Part shown: in pieces, positions 16,020 through 24,576 of the stretch
Numbering within the stretch: the first letter of the stretch is position 1
Layout of the letters: each line of letters starts with the position of its first letter
Assembly (NCBI GenBank): GCA_017537965.1
Contig: JAFYJV010000022.1
Location: forward strand, 24,912-88,911
Direction: 5' to 3'
Length of the DNA stretch: 64,000 bases
From: Bacteroidales bacterium
GTDB lineage: Bacteria; Bacteroidota; Bacteroidia; Bacteroidales; F082
Program-made: the position numbers and the translations under genes
Notes under the pieces: generated by a model
What the model was told of the DNA's origin: nothing
Seen by the model: only the letters and a program-made list of their open reading frames with translations
Databases searched by the model: none

Positions 16020-17438
16020 CTATCGCTCAAACCATCTCAAAACCTTCATCTTCTTTTCTCCCACTTTGCCTCCGTAGGGATGCTCCCTCAATGGGAGGTT
16101 GAAACGGGTCTTGCCTTTCAACACTGTCTGTGGATGAGTGAACTCCCTGAAGCCCCATTCGCCATGGTATGCACCCATGCCGGAATGTCCTGTGCCGTTG
16201 AAAGGAACGCCCTTCACCATCATGTGGATGCACACCTCGTTGATGCAGCCGCCACCGTATTGTTGGGTTTTCATGACGCGGTTGGCCCACTTCATGTCCT
16301 TGGTAAACAGATACATGGCCAAAGGATGCTCGCGGTCGGCAACGGTTTCCATCAAGGCATCGACCTCCAAGTCTTTGAATGGAACGACGGGCAACAGAGG
16401 ACAGAACAACTCGTGCTGCACGATATGCTCGTTGATATCTACGGGATAGATCATCGTGGGGGCATAGCGACGGGACCCCCTGTCGCCAATGCCGCCAAAC
16501 ACAATACGGTCGCGGTACTCATCGGCCAACTTGACGCATTTGTCGTAAGCCCCATCGGTGATGAGCTTGGGATATTCCGGATTGTTTTCGGGATGTTCAC
16601 CAATTTGAGCCACAAAGGCTTTTTTCAGCTCCTCCAGGAACGGCTCCGCCACCTCCTCAGCAACTGCAATCTGGTTGATGTTGATGCAGATCTGTCCAGC
16701 ATTGCACAGCTTGAAGAAGGCGATCTTGCGGGCAGCATCCTTCAAGTCGGCGTCTTTGCGAACCACACACCAGTTCCCGGTCTCGCCACCGAGCTCCAAT
16801 GCTACGGGAGTGAGGTTCTTGGCAGCTTCGGCCAACACATGCTTGCCAACAGAGGGTGATCCCGTGTAGAAGATCTTGTCGAAGCGCTGTGCCAAACAAA
16901 GGTCGGCTATGTCATGTCCACCATCAATCAGCGTGACGTACTCGGGCGGAAACACCTCGGCGAAAAACTTCTTGAGGGCTGCTGTGCTGGCTGCCGACTT
17001 GCTGCTCGACTTGACTACCACAGTGTTGCCTCCGGCCATGGCGGCTGCCACCACACCGATGGTGAGCAGGATGGGGAAGTTGAACGGGCTGATCACCAGT
17101 GACACGCCGTAGGGCATCTTATAGACCTTGGTGACCATGCTTGGGAAACACATCAACCCACTGAAATGCCGTTCAGGACGGGCCCAACGTCGTAGCCCTC
17201 TGATCATCTCATTGACCTCGGTGACGATAGGGCCGATGTCGCAGAGATAGGCTTCAACGCGGCTTCGCCCCAAGTCCTTGGCCAAAGCGTCTTCAAACTC
17301 GGTTTCGTGCTCCAAGACCGCTTGCTTCAGTTTCTTGAGTTGTTGGATCCTCCATTTTACGGGAAGGGTTGTTCCTGTGCGGAAAAATTTTCGTTGTGCT
17401 GACACGATGTCTCGGATTTCACTTTCGGTATAGCTCAT
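16020..17438 (-). CDS. Aldehyde dehydrogenase family protein
   Basis: 472 residues. NAD(P)-dependent oxidation of an aldehyde (or reduction of an acyl group). Catalytic residues are readable: Asn120 (SPFNFP), Glu215 (ALELGGE) and nucleophile Cys251 (NAGQICIN). The N-terminus resembles the shorter class-3-like (AlkH/Ald3) aldehyde dehydrogenases that start with a LRRWARPER segment near 82-90. Its start overlaps the alcohol dehydrogenase stop (ATGA), so the two are translationally coupled. The pair suggests alcohol-aldehyde-acid interconversion; the substrate is unknown. Confidence 0.9.
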   Translation of the reverse strand: MSYTESEIRDIVSAQRKFFRTGTTLPVKWRIQQLKKLKQAVLEHETEFEDALAKDLGRSRVEAYLCDIGPIVTEVNEMIRGLRRWARPERHFSGLMCFPSMVTKVYKMPYGVSLVISPFNFPILLTIGVVAAAMAGGNTVVVKSSSKSAASTAALKKFFAEVFPPEYVTLIDGGHDIADLCLAQRFDKIFYTGSPSVGKHVLAEAAKNLTPVALELGGETGNWCVVRKDADLKDAARKIAFFKLCNAGQICININQIAVAEEVAEPFLEELKKAFVAQIGEHPENNPEYPKLITDGAYDKCVKLADEYRDRIVFGGIGDRGSRRYAPTMIYPVDINEHIVQHELFCPLLPVVPFKDLEVDALMETVADREHPLAMYLFTKDMKWANRVMKTQQYGGGCINEVCIHMMVKGVPFNGTGHSGMGAYHGEWGFREFTHPQTVLKGKTRFNLPLREHPYGGKVGEKKMKVLRWFER

Positions 17439-18652
17439 GATGCTTGCTCGTTAATGGTGATGCTTTGAAGTATTTGTTGGATATCCGCGTTGCTCATGGT
17501 GATGGGGGAGGAATAGTTGATGGAGTCGGCGGCAACCATGCGAGTCAGTTCCTCGTGGTCGGATGCTTGTACGGGCGATTCCAATTTGTCCAACCCGCAG
17601 GTGGTCATCAGGTCTTCGATAGCCTTCAGAAACCTTTCAGCCGCCTCTTTGTTGTCGGTTTTCTCTGTGGCCAGTCCGCAATAGCGTGCCATTACAGCAT
17701 ATTTCCTTTGACAGGCTTCCATTTGGAATCGTAGCACGGGAAGCATCATCAATGAAATGGCTTGCCCGTGGGGGAGGTGATACTTGGCCCCTATGCTGTG
17801 GGCAAAGGCGTGTACGTAGCCAGCCAACTGGGTGTTGATGGCATTGCCTCCATACATGGCGGCACGGCACATCGCCAGCCGCGACGCTATGTTCTCAGGC
17901 TCGCGCATCACCACGGGCAAGTGTTGAAGAATCAGCCGAACTCCTTCTAAGGAAAGGTATGCATCCTCGACATCGACCGCCACGTCTCCCACTGTCCCTT
18001 CCACTACATGGCTGAGTGCGTCCATGCCGCATGCGGCAGTCACCTTTTGCGGCGCATGGATGGTTAGCTCACTGTCGAGAATCACATGGGTCACGTTTAA
18101 GCCGACAATCACGGTGGAGCCCTTTTTGCCGCGTGCATTGGTCACAACGGCACCTACGGTCACTTCAGCTCCTGTACCGGCGGTTGAGGGTACAGAAATC
18201 ATCGGCAGGGTTTTCCCAGGAACCACCAAGAACTTGAGCAACAAGGCTTTGGTTCCAAGATTAGGCATCCGCACACCTGCCGCAATCATCTTGCAGGTGT
18301 CGAGCACCGATCCTCCGCCAAGGGCAATCACGCATTCCGCTTGACACTCGGTGGCAATCGAACGTCCCTTGTCAATAAGTGCGATGTTCGGTTCGGAGTT
18401 GATGTCGGTGTAAAGCGTGAATCCCACGCCTGCATCATGCAGCGACTGTACGATAGCCTGCTCGTAACCGAGGCCGAATAGCGTTTGGTCGGTCACCAGC
18501 AACACATGTTTGTAACCGCATTGTTTGCATATCTCGCCAATTTTTCCGCGCGATTGATGGCCTTCTACCACTTGCGGCTGAGGGAAGGGAACTTTGTGAA
18601 TGACCTTGCCCGGCAAACGGTGGATCTGTTTTCTGAAAAAATAAGTGTCCAT
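17435..18652 (-). CDS. Iron-containing alcohol dehydrogenase
   Basis: 405 residues from ATG 18652; an upstream in-frame ATG at 18685 falls across the promoter. Group III metal-dependent ADH: dinucleotide-binding GGGSVLDTCK (112-121), PSTAGTGAEVT (155-165), and metal ligands Asp211, His215 (MDALSH), His281 and His295 (VHAFAH...LPHGQA). The butanol-dehydrogenase-like layout suggests aldehyde reduction or alcohol oxidation with NAD(P)H. It is the first gene of a two-gene operon with the aldehyde dehydrogenase. Confidence 0.92.
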   Translation of the reverse strand: MDTYFFRKQIHRLPGKVIHKVPFPQPQVVEGHQSRGKIGEICKQCGYKHVLLVTDQTLFGLGYEQAIVQSLHDAGVGFTLYTDINSEPNIALIDKGRSIATECQAECVIALGGGSVLDTCKMIAAGVRMPNLGTKALLLKFLVVPGKTLPMISVPSTAGTGAEVTVGAVVTNARGKKGSTVIVGLNVTHVILDSELTIHAPQKVTAACGMDALSHVVEGTVGDVAVDVEDAYLSLEGVRLILQHLPVVMREPENIASRLAMCRAAMYGGNAINTQLAGYVHAFAHSIGAKYHLPHGQAISLMMLPVLRFQMEACQRKYAVMARYCGLATEKTDNKEAAERFLKAIEDLMTTCGLDKLESPVQASDHEELTRMVAADSINYSSPITMSNADIQQILQSITINEQAS

Positions 18653-18672
18653 GGTCCTTGCTCTTTGTACTG

Positions 18673-18680
18673 CAAAGGTA
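18673..18680 (-). promoter_or_regulatory. -7 element TACCTTTG for the ADH/ALDH operon
   Basis: Minus strand, 20 nt before the ADH start codon. Confidence 0.5.
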
Positions 18681-18801
18681 CGCATCTTTTGTTGAAAAAC
18701 TATTTCCCGATTTCCTTTTTTATTCCAAAAAAGATTCCGACCTTTGCCGCCTCAAAATTGAGAGCGGAATTTGGTTTTAAAAAGTTATAATTCATATAGT
18801 T

Positions 18802-19791
18802 ATGAATAAGATTCTGAATGAAGTCGGCCACGCCTTGGCCAGCAAGAAATTCTGGGTGGAGCTTCTCATCATGACCCTCGGCATGATGATGACTGCCATC
18901 TGCGTCTATTACTTCCTGGTTCCCAGCAAGTTGATCGTGGGTTCCATCTCGGGTCTCTCCATCGTGTTGACCAATATCTTTGGGAGCATGGGTGTCAATA
19001 TCAGCCTGTCCATGATGATCTCCATCATCAATGCTATCCTATTGGTGCTGGCTTATCTGCTGATTGGCAAGGAATTTGGCTTGAAGACGGTCTATTGCGC
19101 CATGATCCTGGGTCCATTGACAAAGGTATGTGAATGGATTTATCCTTGGGAAAATTTGGCTGTCACCAATGAATACATCGCCAAGATGCCCGGTGCCGAT
19201 CCTGGTGCGGTTTATCAATCGGTGATGGGCAACCCGTGGTTCGACCTGCTCTGCTGCGTGCTGATCCTCAGTGCAGCGCAAACAATGATGTTCTCCATCA
19301 ACGCCTCCACTGGCGGCCTTGACATCCTGGCCAAGATTGTCAACAAGTACTTGCATTTCGACATTGGCAAGTCGGTAAGCGTAGCGGGTGCCATCATCTG
19401 CCTCACGGCTTTCTTCATCAATCCCTTCCAGATGGTGGTCATCGGCTTGATTGGCACTTGGATCAACGGCATCATCGTCGATTACTTCACGGCCAATCTC
19501 AACAATCGCAAAAGGGTCTGTGTCGTCTCGAAAGACTATGACCGTATCCGTCGTTTCATCATCGACGACCTCGACCGTGGCTGTACCCTTTATGAAGTGA
19601 TCGGCGGCTACACCAACGAGAAGTCGATCGAGCTGGAGGCCTTGCTGACCAAGGATGAATTCTCCTCGCTGATGGCCTTCCTCGACAAGAACGAGATCAA
19701 GGCCTTCACCACTGCTGGCAACGTGAGCGAGGTCTATGGCTTGTGGGCAAAAGACCGCAAGAGAACGCGTAAACATGCTGAAAAGCGTTAA
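18802..19791 (+). CDS. YitT-family membrane protein (DUF161 + DUF2179)
   Basis: 329 residues. Residues ~15-215 contain about five or six transmembrane segments with the family motifs NIFGSMGVNIS and FSINASTGGLDILAKI; residues ~230-310 form the soluble DUF2179 domain (RVCVVSKDYDRIRRFI...LYEVIGGYTNEKSIEL). This is a common family in Bacteroidota and Firmicutes with unresolved function. It is transcribed alone between the divergent ADH operon and a carboxyltransferase gene that has its own -7 box. Confidence 0.9.
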   Translation: MNKILNEVGHALASKKFWVELLIMTLGMMMTAICVYYFLVPSKLIVGSISGLSIVLTNIFGSMGVNISLSMMISIINAILLVLAYLLIGKEFGLKTVYCAMILGPLTKVCEWIYPWENLAVTNEYIAKMPGADPGAVYQSVMGNPWFDLLCCVLILSAAQTMMFSINASTGGLDILAKIVNKYLHFDIGKSVSVAGAIICLTAFFINPFQMVVIGLIGTWINGIIVDYFTANLNNRKRVCVVSKDYDRIRRFIIDDLDRGCTLYEVIGGYTNEKSIELEALLTKDEFSSLMAFLDKNEIKAFTTAGNVSEVYGLWAKDRKRTRKHAEKR

Positions 19792-19830
19792 TTGTTGAAA
19801 AGTTTTTTTTAGTTTTAAGTGATTGTTTGT

Positions 19831-19838
19831 TATCTTTG
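19831..19838 (+). promoter_or_regulatory. -7 element TATCTTTG for the carboxyltransferase gene
   Basis: 21 nt before the ATG at 19860. No clear TTG at -33. Confidence 0.55.
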
Positions 19839-19859
19839 CAAATTGTCTGAATATATCGT

Positions 19860-21626
19860 ATGAAAAAAGAGGTAAAATTCAGTCTGGTTTATCGCGACAT
19901 GTGGCAGTCGTCAGGAAAATATGTGCCACGTAAGGATCAATTGGAGCAGATCGCTCCCTTGATCATCGACATGGGTTGCTTCGACCGTGTGGAGACCAAC
20001 GGTGGAGCCGCTGAGCAGGTGAATCTGCTCTATGGAGAAAACCCCAATCCCTCGGTTCGTGCTTTCACAGCGGCTTTGCATAAAGGTGGCATCGAATGCC
20101 ACATGCTTGACCGTGCCCTCAATGCCTTGCGGATGAACCCCGTCCCCGCGGATGTGCGACAACTGATGTATAAGGTAAAGAAGGCCCAAGGCGTTGACAT
20201 CACCCGTATCTTCTGCGGTCTCAACGACGTGCGCAACATCATCCCGTCCATTAAATGGGCCAACGAAGCAGGCATGATCTCGCAAGCCGCCATGAGTATC
20301 ACCTACTCGCAGGTGCATACCGCCGAGTATTATATCGCCATGGCCGAAAAGCTCATCGAGGCTGGCGCCAAGGAAATCGCTTTGAAAGACATGGCTGGCG
20401 TGGGCCGTCCCGCCTCTTTGGGCAAGATCGTCAACCATATCAAGACACAGCACCCCGATATCAAGGTGCAGTACCACGGCCACACCACCCCAGGCCTCTC
20501 GATGGCTTCGATGCTCGAGGTCTGCAAGGCTGGATGCGACTACGTTGACGTGGCCATGGAGCCGCTGTCGTGGGGCACCGTCCATCCCGACGTCATCAGC
20601 GTTCAGGCTATGCTGAAGGATGCCGGCTTCCTCGTGAAGGACATCGATATGAAGACCTACATGGCGGCTCGCAGCATGACGCAGAGCTTTATCGATGACT
20701 TCCTCGGCTACTGGATCGACCCGCGCAACCGTTACATCAACTCATTACTGCTGGGTTGCGGTCTCCCAGGTGGCATGATGGGCTCGCTCATGGCCGACCT
20801 CAAGCCGGTACACGCCGCCATCAACATGAACCGCAAGAAAGAAGGCCTTCCGGAACTCAGCGAAGACGAGATGCTCGTCGAGATGTTCCAGGAAGTGCAA
20901 GATATTTGGCCGAAACTCGGCAACCCGCCTTTGGTGACGCCATTCAGCCAATACACCAAGAACATCGCCCTGATGAACCTCTTTGCTCTCAGCAAAGGCG
21001 AGCCTCGCTATGAGACCAGCATCGACCCTGCAGCATGGGACATGATCCTCGGCAAGGCTGGCAAACTGCCTGGCACCTTGGCTCCCGAAATTGTGGAACT
21101 CGCCAAGAAGAAAGGTTTCGAGTTCTTCACGGGCAACCCACAGGACAACTATCCCGATGCCTTGCCGCATTTCATCGAGATGATGGAAAAAGAAGGCTGG
21201 GATCGCGGTCAGGACGACGAGGAGCTGTTTGAGTTCGCCATGCACGAGAAACAGTACCGCGAGTACAAGTCGGGTGAGGCCAAGCGTCGTTTCAACCAAG
21301 AGTTGGAAGCCAAGATGAAGGCCAAGTTCGAGAAGGCTGGCGGCGAGGCTAAGATTCCGGACCTGCGTGCCTTGCGTCATCCCAACGCTGAACCAGTCAT
21401 CGCTCCCGTCAGTGGCATCGTGATGTGGGAAGTCGATTTCGACGACAAATCCATTGCTCCTGCTCCAGGTACCGTTTACAAGGAAGGCGACCTGCTATGC
21501 GCCATCAACAGCGAGCACGGCATGGAGCCTGTTTATGCACTTTGGCCTGGCAAAATTGTGGAAGCCACGGCAGAACAAGGTAAACGCGTCGCTAAAGGCG
21601 ACACCATCGCATTTATTGAAAAATGA
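19860..21626 (+). CDS. Carboxyltransferase (pyruvate carboxylase B / oxaloacetate decarboxylase alpha-like) with degenerate biotinyl domain
   Basis: 588 residues. Residues ~5-280 are an HMGL-like TIM barrel with metal-site features (FSLVYRDMWQSSGKY with Asp13, ALKDMAGVG and QYHGHTTPG). Residues ~280-470 are the conserved carboxylase domain (LGCGLPGGMMGSLM). Residues ~510-588 look like a biotinyl/lipoyl domain (APVSGIV, then LWPGKIVEA), but the expected AMKM biotinylation motif is replaced by SEHGM and the acceptor Lys seems to be absent. It may use a separate biotin carrier or have lost biotinylation. Role: carboxyl transfer between pyruvate/oxaloacetate or a related acid. No carboxylase, carrier or Na+ pump subunit is adjacent. 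Confidence 0.82.
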   Translation: MKKEVKFSLVYRDMWQSSGKYVPRKDQLEQIAPLIIDMGCFDRVETNGGAAEQVNLLYGENPNPSVRAFTAALHKGGIECHMLDRALNALRMNPVPADVRQLMYKVKKAQGVDITRIFCGLNDVRNIIPSIKWANEAGMISQAAMSITYSQVHTAEYYIAMAEKLIEAGAKEIALKDMAGVGRPASLGKIVNHIKTQHPDIKVQYHGHTTPGLSMASMLEVCKAGCDYVDVAMEPLSWGTVHPDVISVQAMLKDAGFLVKDIDMKTYMAARSMTQSFIDDFLGYWIDPRNRYINSLLLGCGLPGGMMGSLMADLKPVHAAINMNRKKEGLPELSEDEMLVEMFQEVQDIWPKLGNPPLVTPFSQYTKNIALMNLFALSKGEPRYETSIDPAAWDMILGKAGKLPGTLAPEIVELAKKKGFEFFTGNPQDNYPDALPHFIEMMEKEGWDRGQDDEELFEFAMHEKQYREYKSGEAKRRFNQELEAKMKAKFEKAGGEAKIPDLRALRHPNAEPVIAPVSGIVMWEVDFDDKSIAPAPGTVYKEGDLLCAINSEHGMEPVYALWPGKIVEATAEQGKRVAKGDTIAFIEK

Positions 21627-21674
21627 ACTTAACACTTATAATTAACCTATTGTTCAATTAAAATCGTCAAAACA

Positions 21675-22175
21675 ATGAAAAAACTGGTTTTAGTTCTCGC
21701 AATCGTTTTTGCAGGTTTAACTTCAGCTAACGCACAAGTTTGGATCGGCGGTGGCGTCGGTGCACAAGCCGAAAAAGGCGCCTTCGCTATTGAACTTGCC
21801 CCTGAAGTTGGTTACGTGATCAACAATCAATGGCAATTGGCTTTGGGTGCTGACTACACCTTTATGAACGTTAGTGGATTTGGCTCCTATAATGAGCTTT
21901 ATCTTGAACCTTACGTCCGCTATGTTGGTGGCACCATCGGAAAGAAATTCTCTCTGTTTGTCGACCTTTGTGGCGATTTCGGTGTTGTCAACGGTAACGG
22001 TTATGCTGTGATGCTCCGTCCTGGTATTGCTTGGCAAGCCACTGACAAGTTCACGGCTGCATTCCGTTTTGGTTTCGCTGGCTATGACCACGATTTCAAA
22101 GGCTCTGGCAACAATGGATTTGTCATGAACTGCGATCTCGCTGCTCCGCAAATCAGACTGTATTACAACTTCTAA
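21675..22175 (+). CDS. Small outer-membrane beta-barrel protein
   Basis: 166 residues. A signal peptide ends near residue 21 (TSANA). The mature part alternates hydrophobic and polar residues in about eight strands (WQLALGADYTFM, SLFVDLCGDFGVV, FTAAFRFGFAGYDHDF) and ends with an aromatic residue (IRLYYNF), as outer-membrane barrels of the OMP_b-brl/porin type do. It lies 48 nt after the carboxyltransferase gene, with a terminator after its stop. Function unknown. Confidence 0.8.
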   Translation: MKKLVLVLAIVFAGLTSANAQVWIGGGVGAQAEKGAFAIELAPEVGYVINNQWQLALGADYTFMNVSGFGSYNELYLEPYVRYVGGTIGKKFSLFVDLCGDFGVVNGNGYAVMLRPGIAWQATDKFTAAFRFGFAGYDHDFKGSGNNGFVMNCDLAAPQIRLYYNF

Positions 22176-22197
22176 TCTTTGATTAGATATTGAATTT

Positions 22198-22232
22198 AAA
22201 GAGACGTCATTTTCATGGCGTCTCTTTTTTTT
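22198..22232 (+). terminator. Intrinsic terminator after the small barrel gene
   Basis: AAAGAGACG pairs with CGTCTCTTT around a 12-nt loop, followed by a T-run. Confidence 0.88.
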
Positions 22233-22234
22233 GT

Positions 22235-22242
22235 TATTTTTG
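22235..22242 (+). promoter_or_regulatory. -7 element TATTTTTG for the fucosidase gene
   Basis: Directly follows the terminator T-run, 17 nt before the ATG. Confidence 0.5.
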
Positions 22243-22259
22243 TGCCAAACCTTAACAAC

Positions 22260-23993
22260 ATGAAACGCATCCTTCTCCTGTTGTCGTTGGCCTTCGTCGC
22301 CACTTCATTCCGTGCCCAGGTCCTCCCCACATGGGAATCCATCAACCAACGAGGATATCCTCAGTGGTTCTCCGATGCCAAGCTGGGCATCTTCATCCAC
22401 TGGGGCGTGTATTCGGTACCGGCCTTCGCCAGTAAAGAAGGCTATGCCGAATGGTATTATCGAGGCCTCATGACCAGCGATGACCGCAAGGCGTTTCAAG
22501 AGCGCATCTATGGAAAGGATTTCCAATATGAGGACTTTGTACCGATGTGGAAAGCCGAGCTTTGGAACCCTGACGAATGGGCGGAATTGTTTGAGAAATC
22601 GGGAGCGAAATACGTGTTGTTGGTCTCCAAGCATCATGATGGCTACTGCCTTTGGCCCAGCCAATATGCATTGGGATGGAATAGCGTGGAGACAGGGCCA
22701 CACCGCGACATCTGCGGCGAACTGACCGAGGCGGTGCGAAAACATGGCCTCAAAATGGGCTTCTATTATTCTTTGCCCGAATGGACGAGTTCCATCCATC
22801 GCTGGTATGTCGATCCCGATGACGACATCGCCGAGTATGTCGATACCCACATGATTCCTCAATTCAAAGAACTGATCGAACGCTATAAGCCTACCGTCTT
22901 GTTTACCGATGGTGAATGGCGCAACAGCGCGGAGCAGTGGCATGCCACCGAGTTGATCTCATGGTATTACAACACGGTGGGAGATGACGCTATCGTCAAC
23001 GACCGCTGGGGCAACGGCGGTCAGCATGGCTTCCGCACTCCCGAATACAGTGCGGGCATCACCCTCACTGACCGTCCTTGGGCGGAATGCCGTGGCTTGG
23101 GCCGCTCTTTCGGCCTCAACCGCAACGAGCCAATTGAAAACTATATGTCCTCCGATGAACTCATCCGCCACTTCGCTACGCTCGTGGCGGCAGGCGGCGG
23201 CATGACCCTCAACGTGGGCCCTGCCGCCGACGGCAAAATTCCGCTCCTTCAACAGGAACGTCTTCTGGATCTTGGAAAATGGTTGAGAATCAATGGCGAA
23301 GCCATCTATGGAACTCGTCCTTTCAAGAAATTCTACGAGATGAAGCCTGTCACAGTGGCCCGAAACGACAAACAAATCGACTTCGACTGGAAACGCAATT
23401 CGCCCGATCCAGCCATCAGCTGTGACCACTTCCAAGCGCATTGGCAAGGGGTGTTTTCCTGCCAAGCCGACACCTATACTTTTGAGATCCAAACGGATGA
23501 TCGGGCGAGGTTGCTGATCGACGACCAAGAAGTCATTGGGAATGTCGGCAAGTCTTCTCAAGGCAAGATGAAACTCGCTGCAGGCCAGCACAAGATAGAG
23601 GTGTTCTACGAGGAAGACGAGTTGGAAGCGACCATTGCCCTTTTCTGGTCTTCAAAGAAAATGCCCAAGCAGATCATGGAAGGTTTCCAGATGGGTGCCA
23701 TGCTCCCCGCTATGGGTTTGAAGGCGACCTATTCCTGCGAACAACCCAATGTGTGCTATACCCAAAAGAACGGAACTGTTTATGCCATTGCCTTGGATTA
23801 TCCGCAAGATGAGTTGGTGTTGAATCTCGACCGGCCGGATGACAGCATGAGAGTCAACTTGTTAGGTTGTCACAAGACTTTGCCTTGGAGATATGAGAAT
23901 GGAAAATTGATAATCGACACGAGTGGCTTGAATTACGGCGACCTTCAAAGCACAGCGGCTTGGGTCTTCAAACTCACTCAGTCTGGTCTTTGA
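22260..23993 (+). CDS. Alpha-L-fucosidase, GH29, with PA14-like domain
   Basis: 577 residues from ATG 22260 (MKRILLLLSL, signal peptide to about residue 19); an earlier in-frame start lies within the terminator. GH29 enzymes remove alpha-linked L-fucose from glycans by a retaining mechanism. Family motifs: LGIFIHWGVYSVP (42-54), SKHHDGYCLWPS (123-134), and nucleophile Asp217 in VLFTDGEW. After the catalytic domain, residues ~385-475 read as a PA14-like module (DTYTFEIQTDDRARLLID...AGQHKIEVFYEE). Periplasmic or surface action on host mucin or plant glycans is likely. The stop overlaps the convergent CpeT-like gene by 20 bp. Confidence 0.92.
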   Translation: MKRILLLLSLAFVATSFRAQVLPTWESINQRGYPQWFSDAKLGIFIHWGVYSVPAFASKEGYAEWYYRGLMTSDDRKAFQERIYGKDFQYEDFVPMWKAELWNPDEWAELFEKSGAKYVLLVSKHHDGYCLWPSQYALGWNSVETGPHRDICGELTEAVRKHGLKMGFYYSLPEWTSSIHRWYVDPDDDIAEYVDTHMIPQFKELIERYKPTVLFTDGEWRNSAEQWHATELISWYYNTVGDDAIVNDRWGNGGQHGFRTPEYSAGITLTDRPWAECRGLGRSFGLNRNEPIENYMSSDELIRHFATLVAAGGGMTLNVGPAADGKIPLLQQERLLDLGKWLRINGEAIYGTRPFKKFYEMKPVTVARNDKQIDFDWKRNSPDPAISCDHFQAHWQGVFSCQADTYTFEIQTDDRARLLIDDQEVIGNVGKSSQGKMKLAAGQHKIEVFYEEDELEATIALFWSSKKMPKQIMEGFQMGAMLPAMGLKATYSCEQPNVCYTQKNGTVYAIALDYPQDELVLNLDRPDDSMRVNLLGCHKTLPWRYENGKLIIDTSGLNYGDLQSTAAWVFKLTQSGL

Positions 23994-24564
23994 GAAAAGT
24001 GAGGCCGATGAGGTGGGATGTTCTTCTAAGGAGACGTTTGACGTAGAAACGTTCATCCTCACGCACGAACTTGAAATGGATACGGTCAAAGGCAGGGAAA
24101 CACTTCAGTGATTTCCGACGGCTCCAGTTGGTCTGGTATTCACCATCTCCAGTCTTAATAAACACAAATTTGCTCTTCCCCTTCAGAATACTGGTGTTGT
24201 AACCGTCAAAGAAATTCGGATTACCCCATTTTCCTGCAAACACCTCGGGATGTCTTAATCCATGCACCACCACCTTGACCGTGATGTCAGAATTAGGGCG
24301 GATTTCCATGATTTTTTGCTCCAAGACCTGTTCGGTTTCATTGTTCATGGCTTCCAAGTAAAGCCATTGATATGGGTCGTTGGTTTGTTGCCAGATAGGG
24401 GTGAGGTGCAACGAAATAGAGGTGGAGTCATTCACTTCTGCATTGTAGTCTCCCTTGATAGTCTGAAAAAACTGCTGCATTTCGTCAATGGAGGCATCCG
24501 ATTGTTGCGCCAGGCAAGGAAACGTCCAGAGGCAGATGAGAAGGAGGATAAGGGTTCGTTTCAT
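23974..24564 (-). CDS. Secreted CpeT/CpcT-family protein
   Basis: 196 residues. A signal peptide ends near residue 19 (FPCLAQ). The rest follows the CpeT/CpcT pattern: DEMQQFFQTIKGDYNAE, LHLTPIW, WLYLEAM, then RHPEVFAGKWGNPNFF, and a late KC segment (about 149-151). In cyanobacteria the family attaches bilins to phycobiliproteins; secreted members in heterotrophs are uncharacterised and may bind tetrapyrroles. The catalytic role should not be transferred. It lies 12 nt downstream of a TonB-dependent receptor gene, so it is in the same operon. Family call is from remembered motif spacing; moderate certainty. Confidence 0.65.
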   Translation of the reverse strand: MKRTLILLLICLWTFPCLAQQSDASIDEMQQFFQTIKGDYNAEVNDSTSISLHLTPIWQQTNDPYQWLYLEAMNNETEQVLEQKIMEIRPNSDITVKVVVHGLRHPEVFAGKWGNPNFFDGYNTSILKGKSKFVFIKTGDGEYQTNWSRRKSLKCFPAFDRIHFKFVREDERFYVKRLLRRTSHLIGLTFLKDQTE

Positions 24565-24576
24565 GGTCGTGTTGTT

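Noticed and set aside
15852-16859. 335-residue plus-strand frame
   Set aside because: Runs from the broken FISUMP gene into the antisense of the aldehyde dehydrogenase; no coherent protein family.
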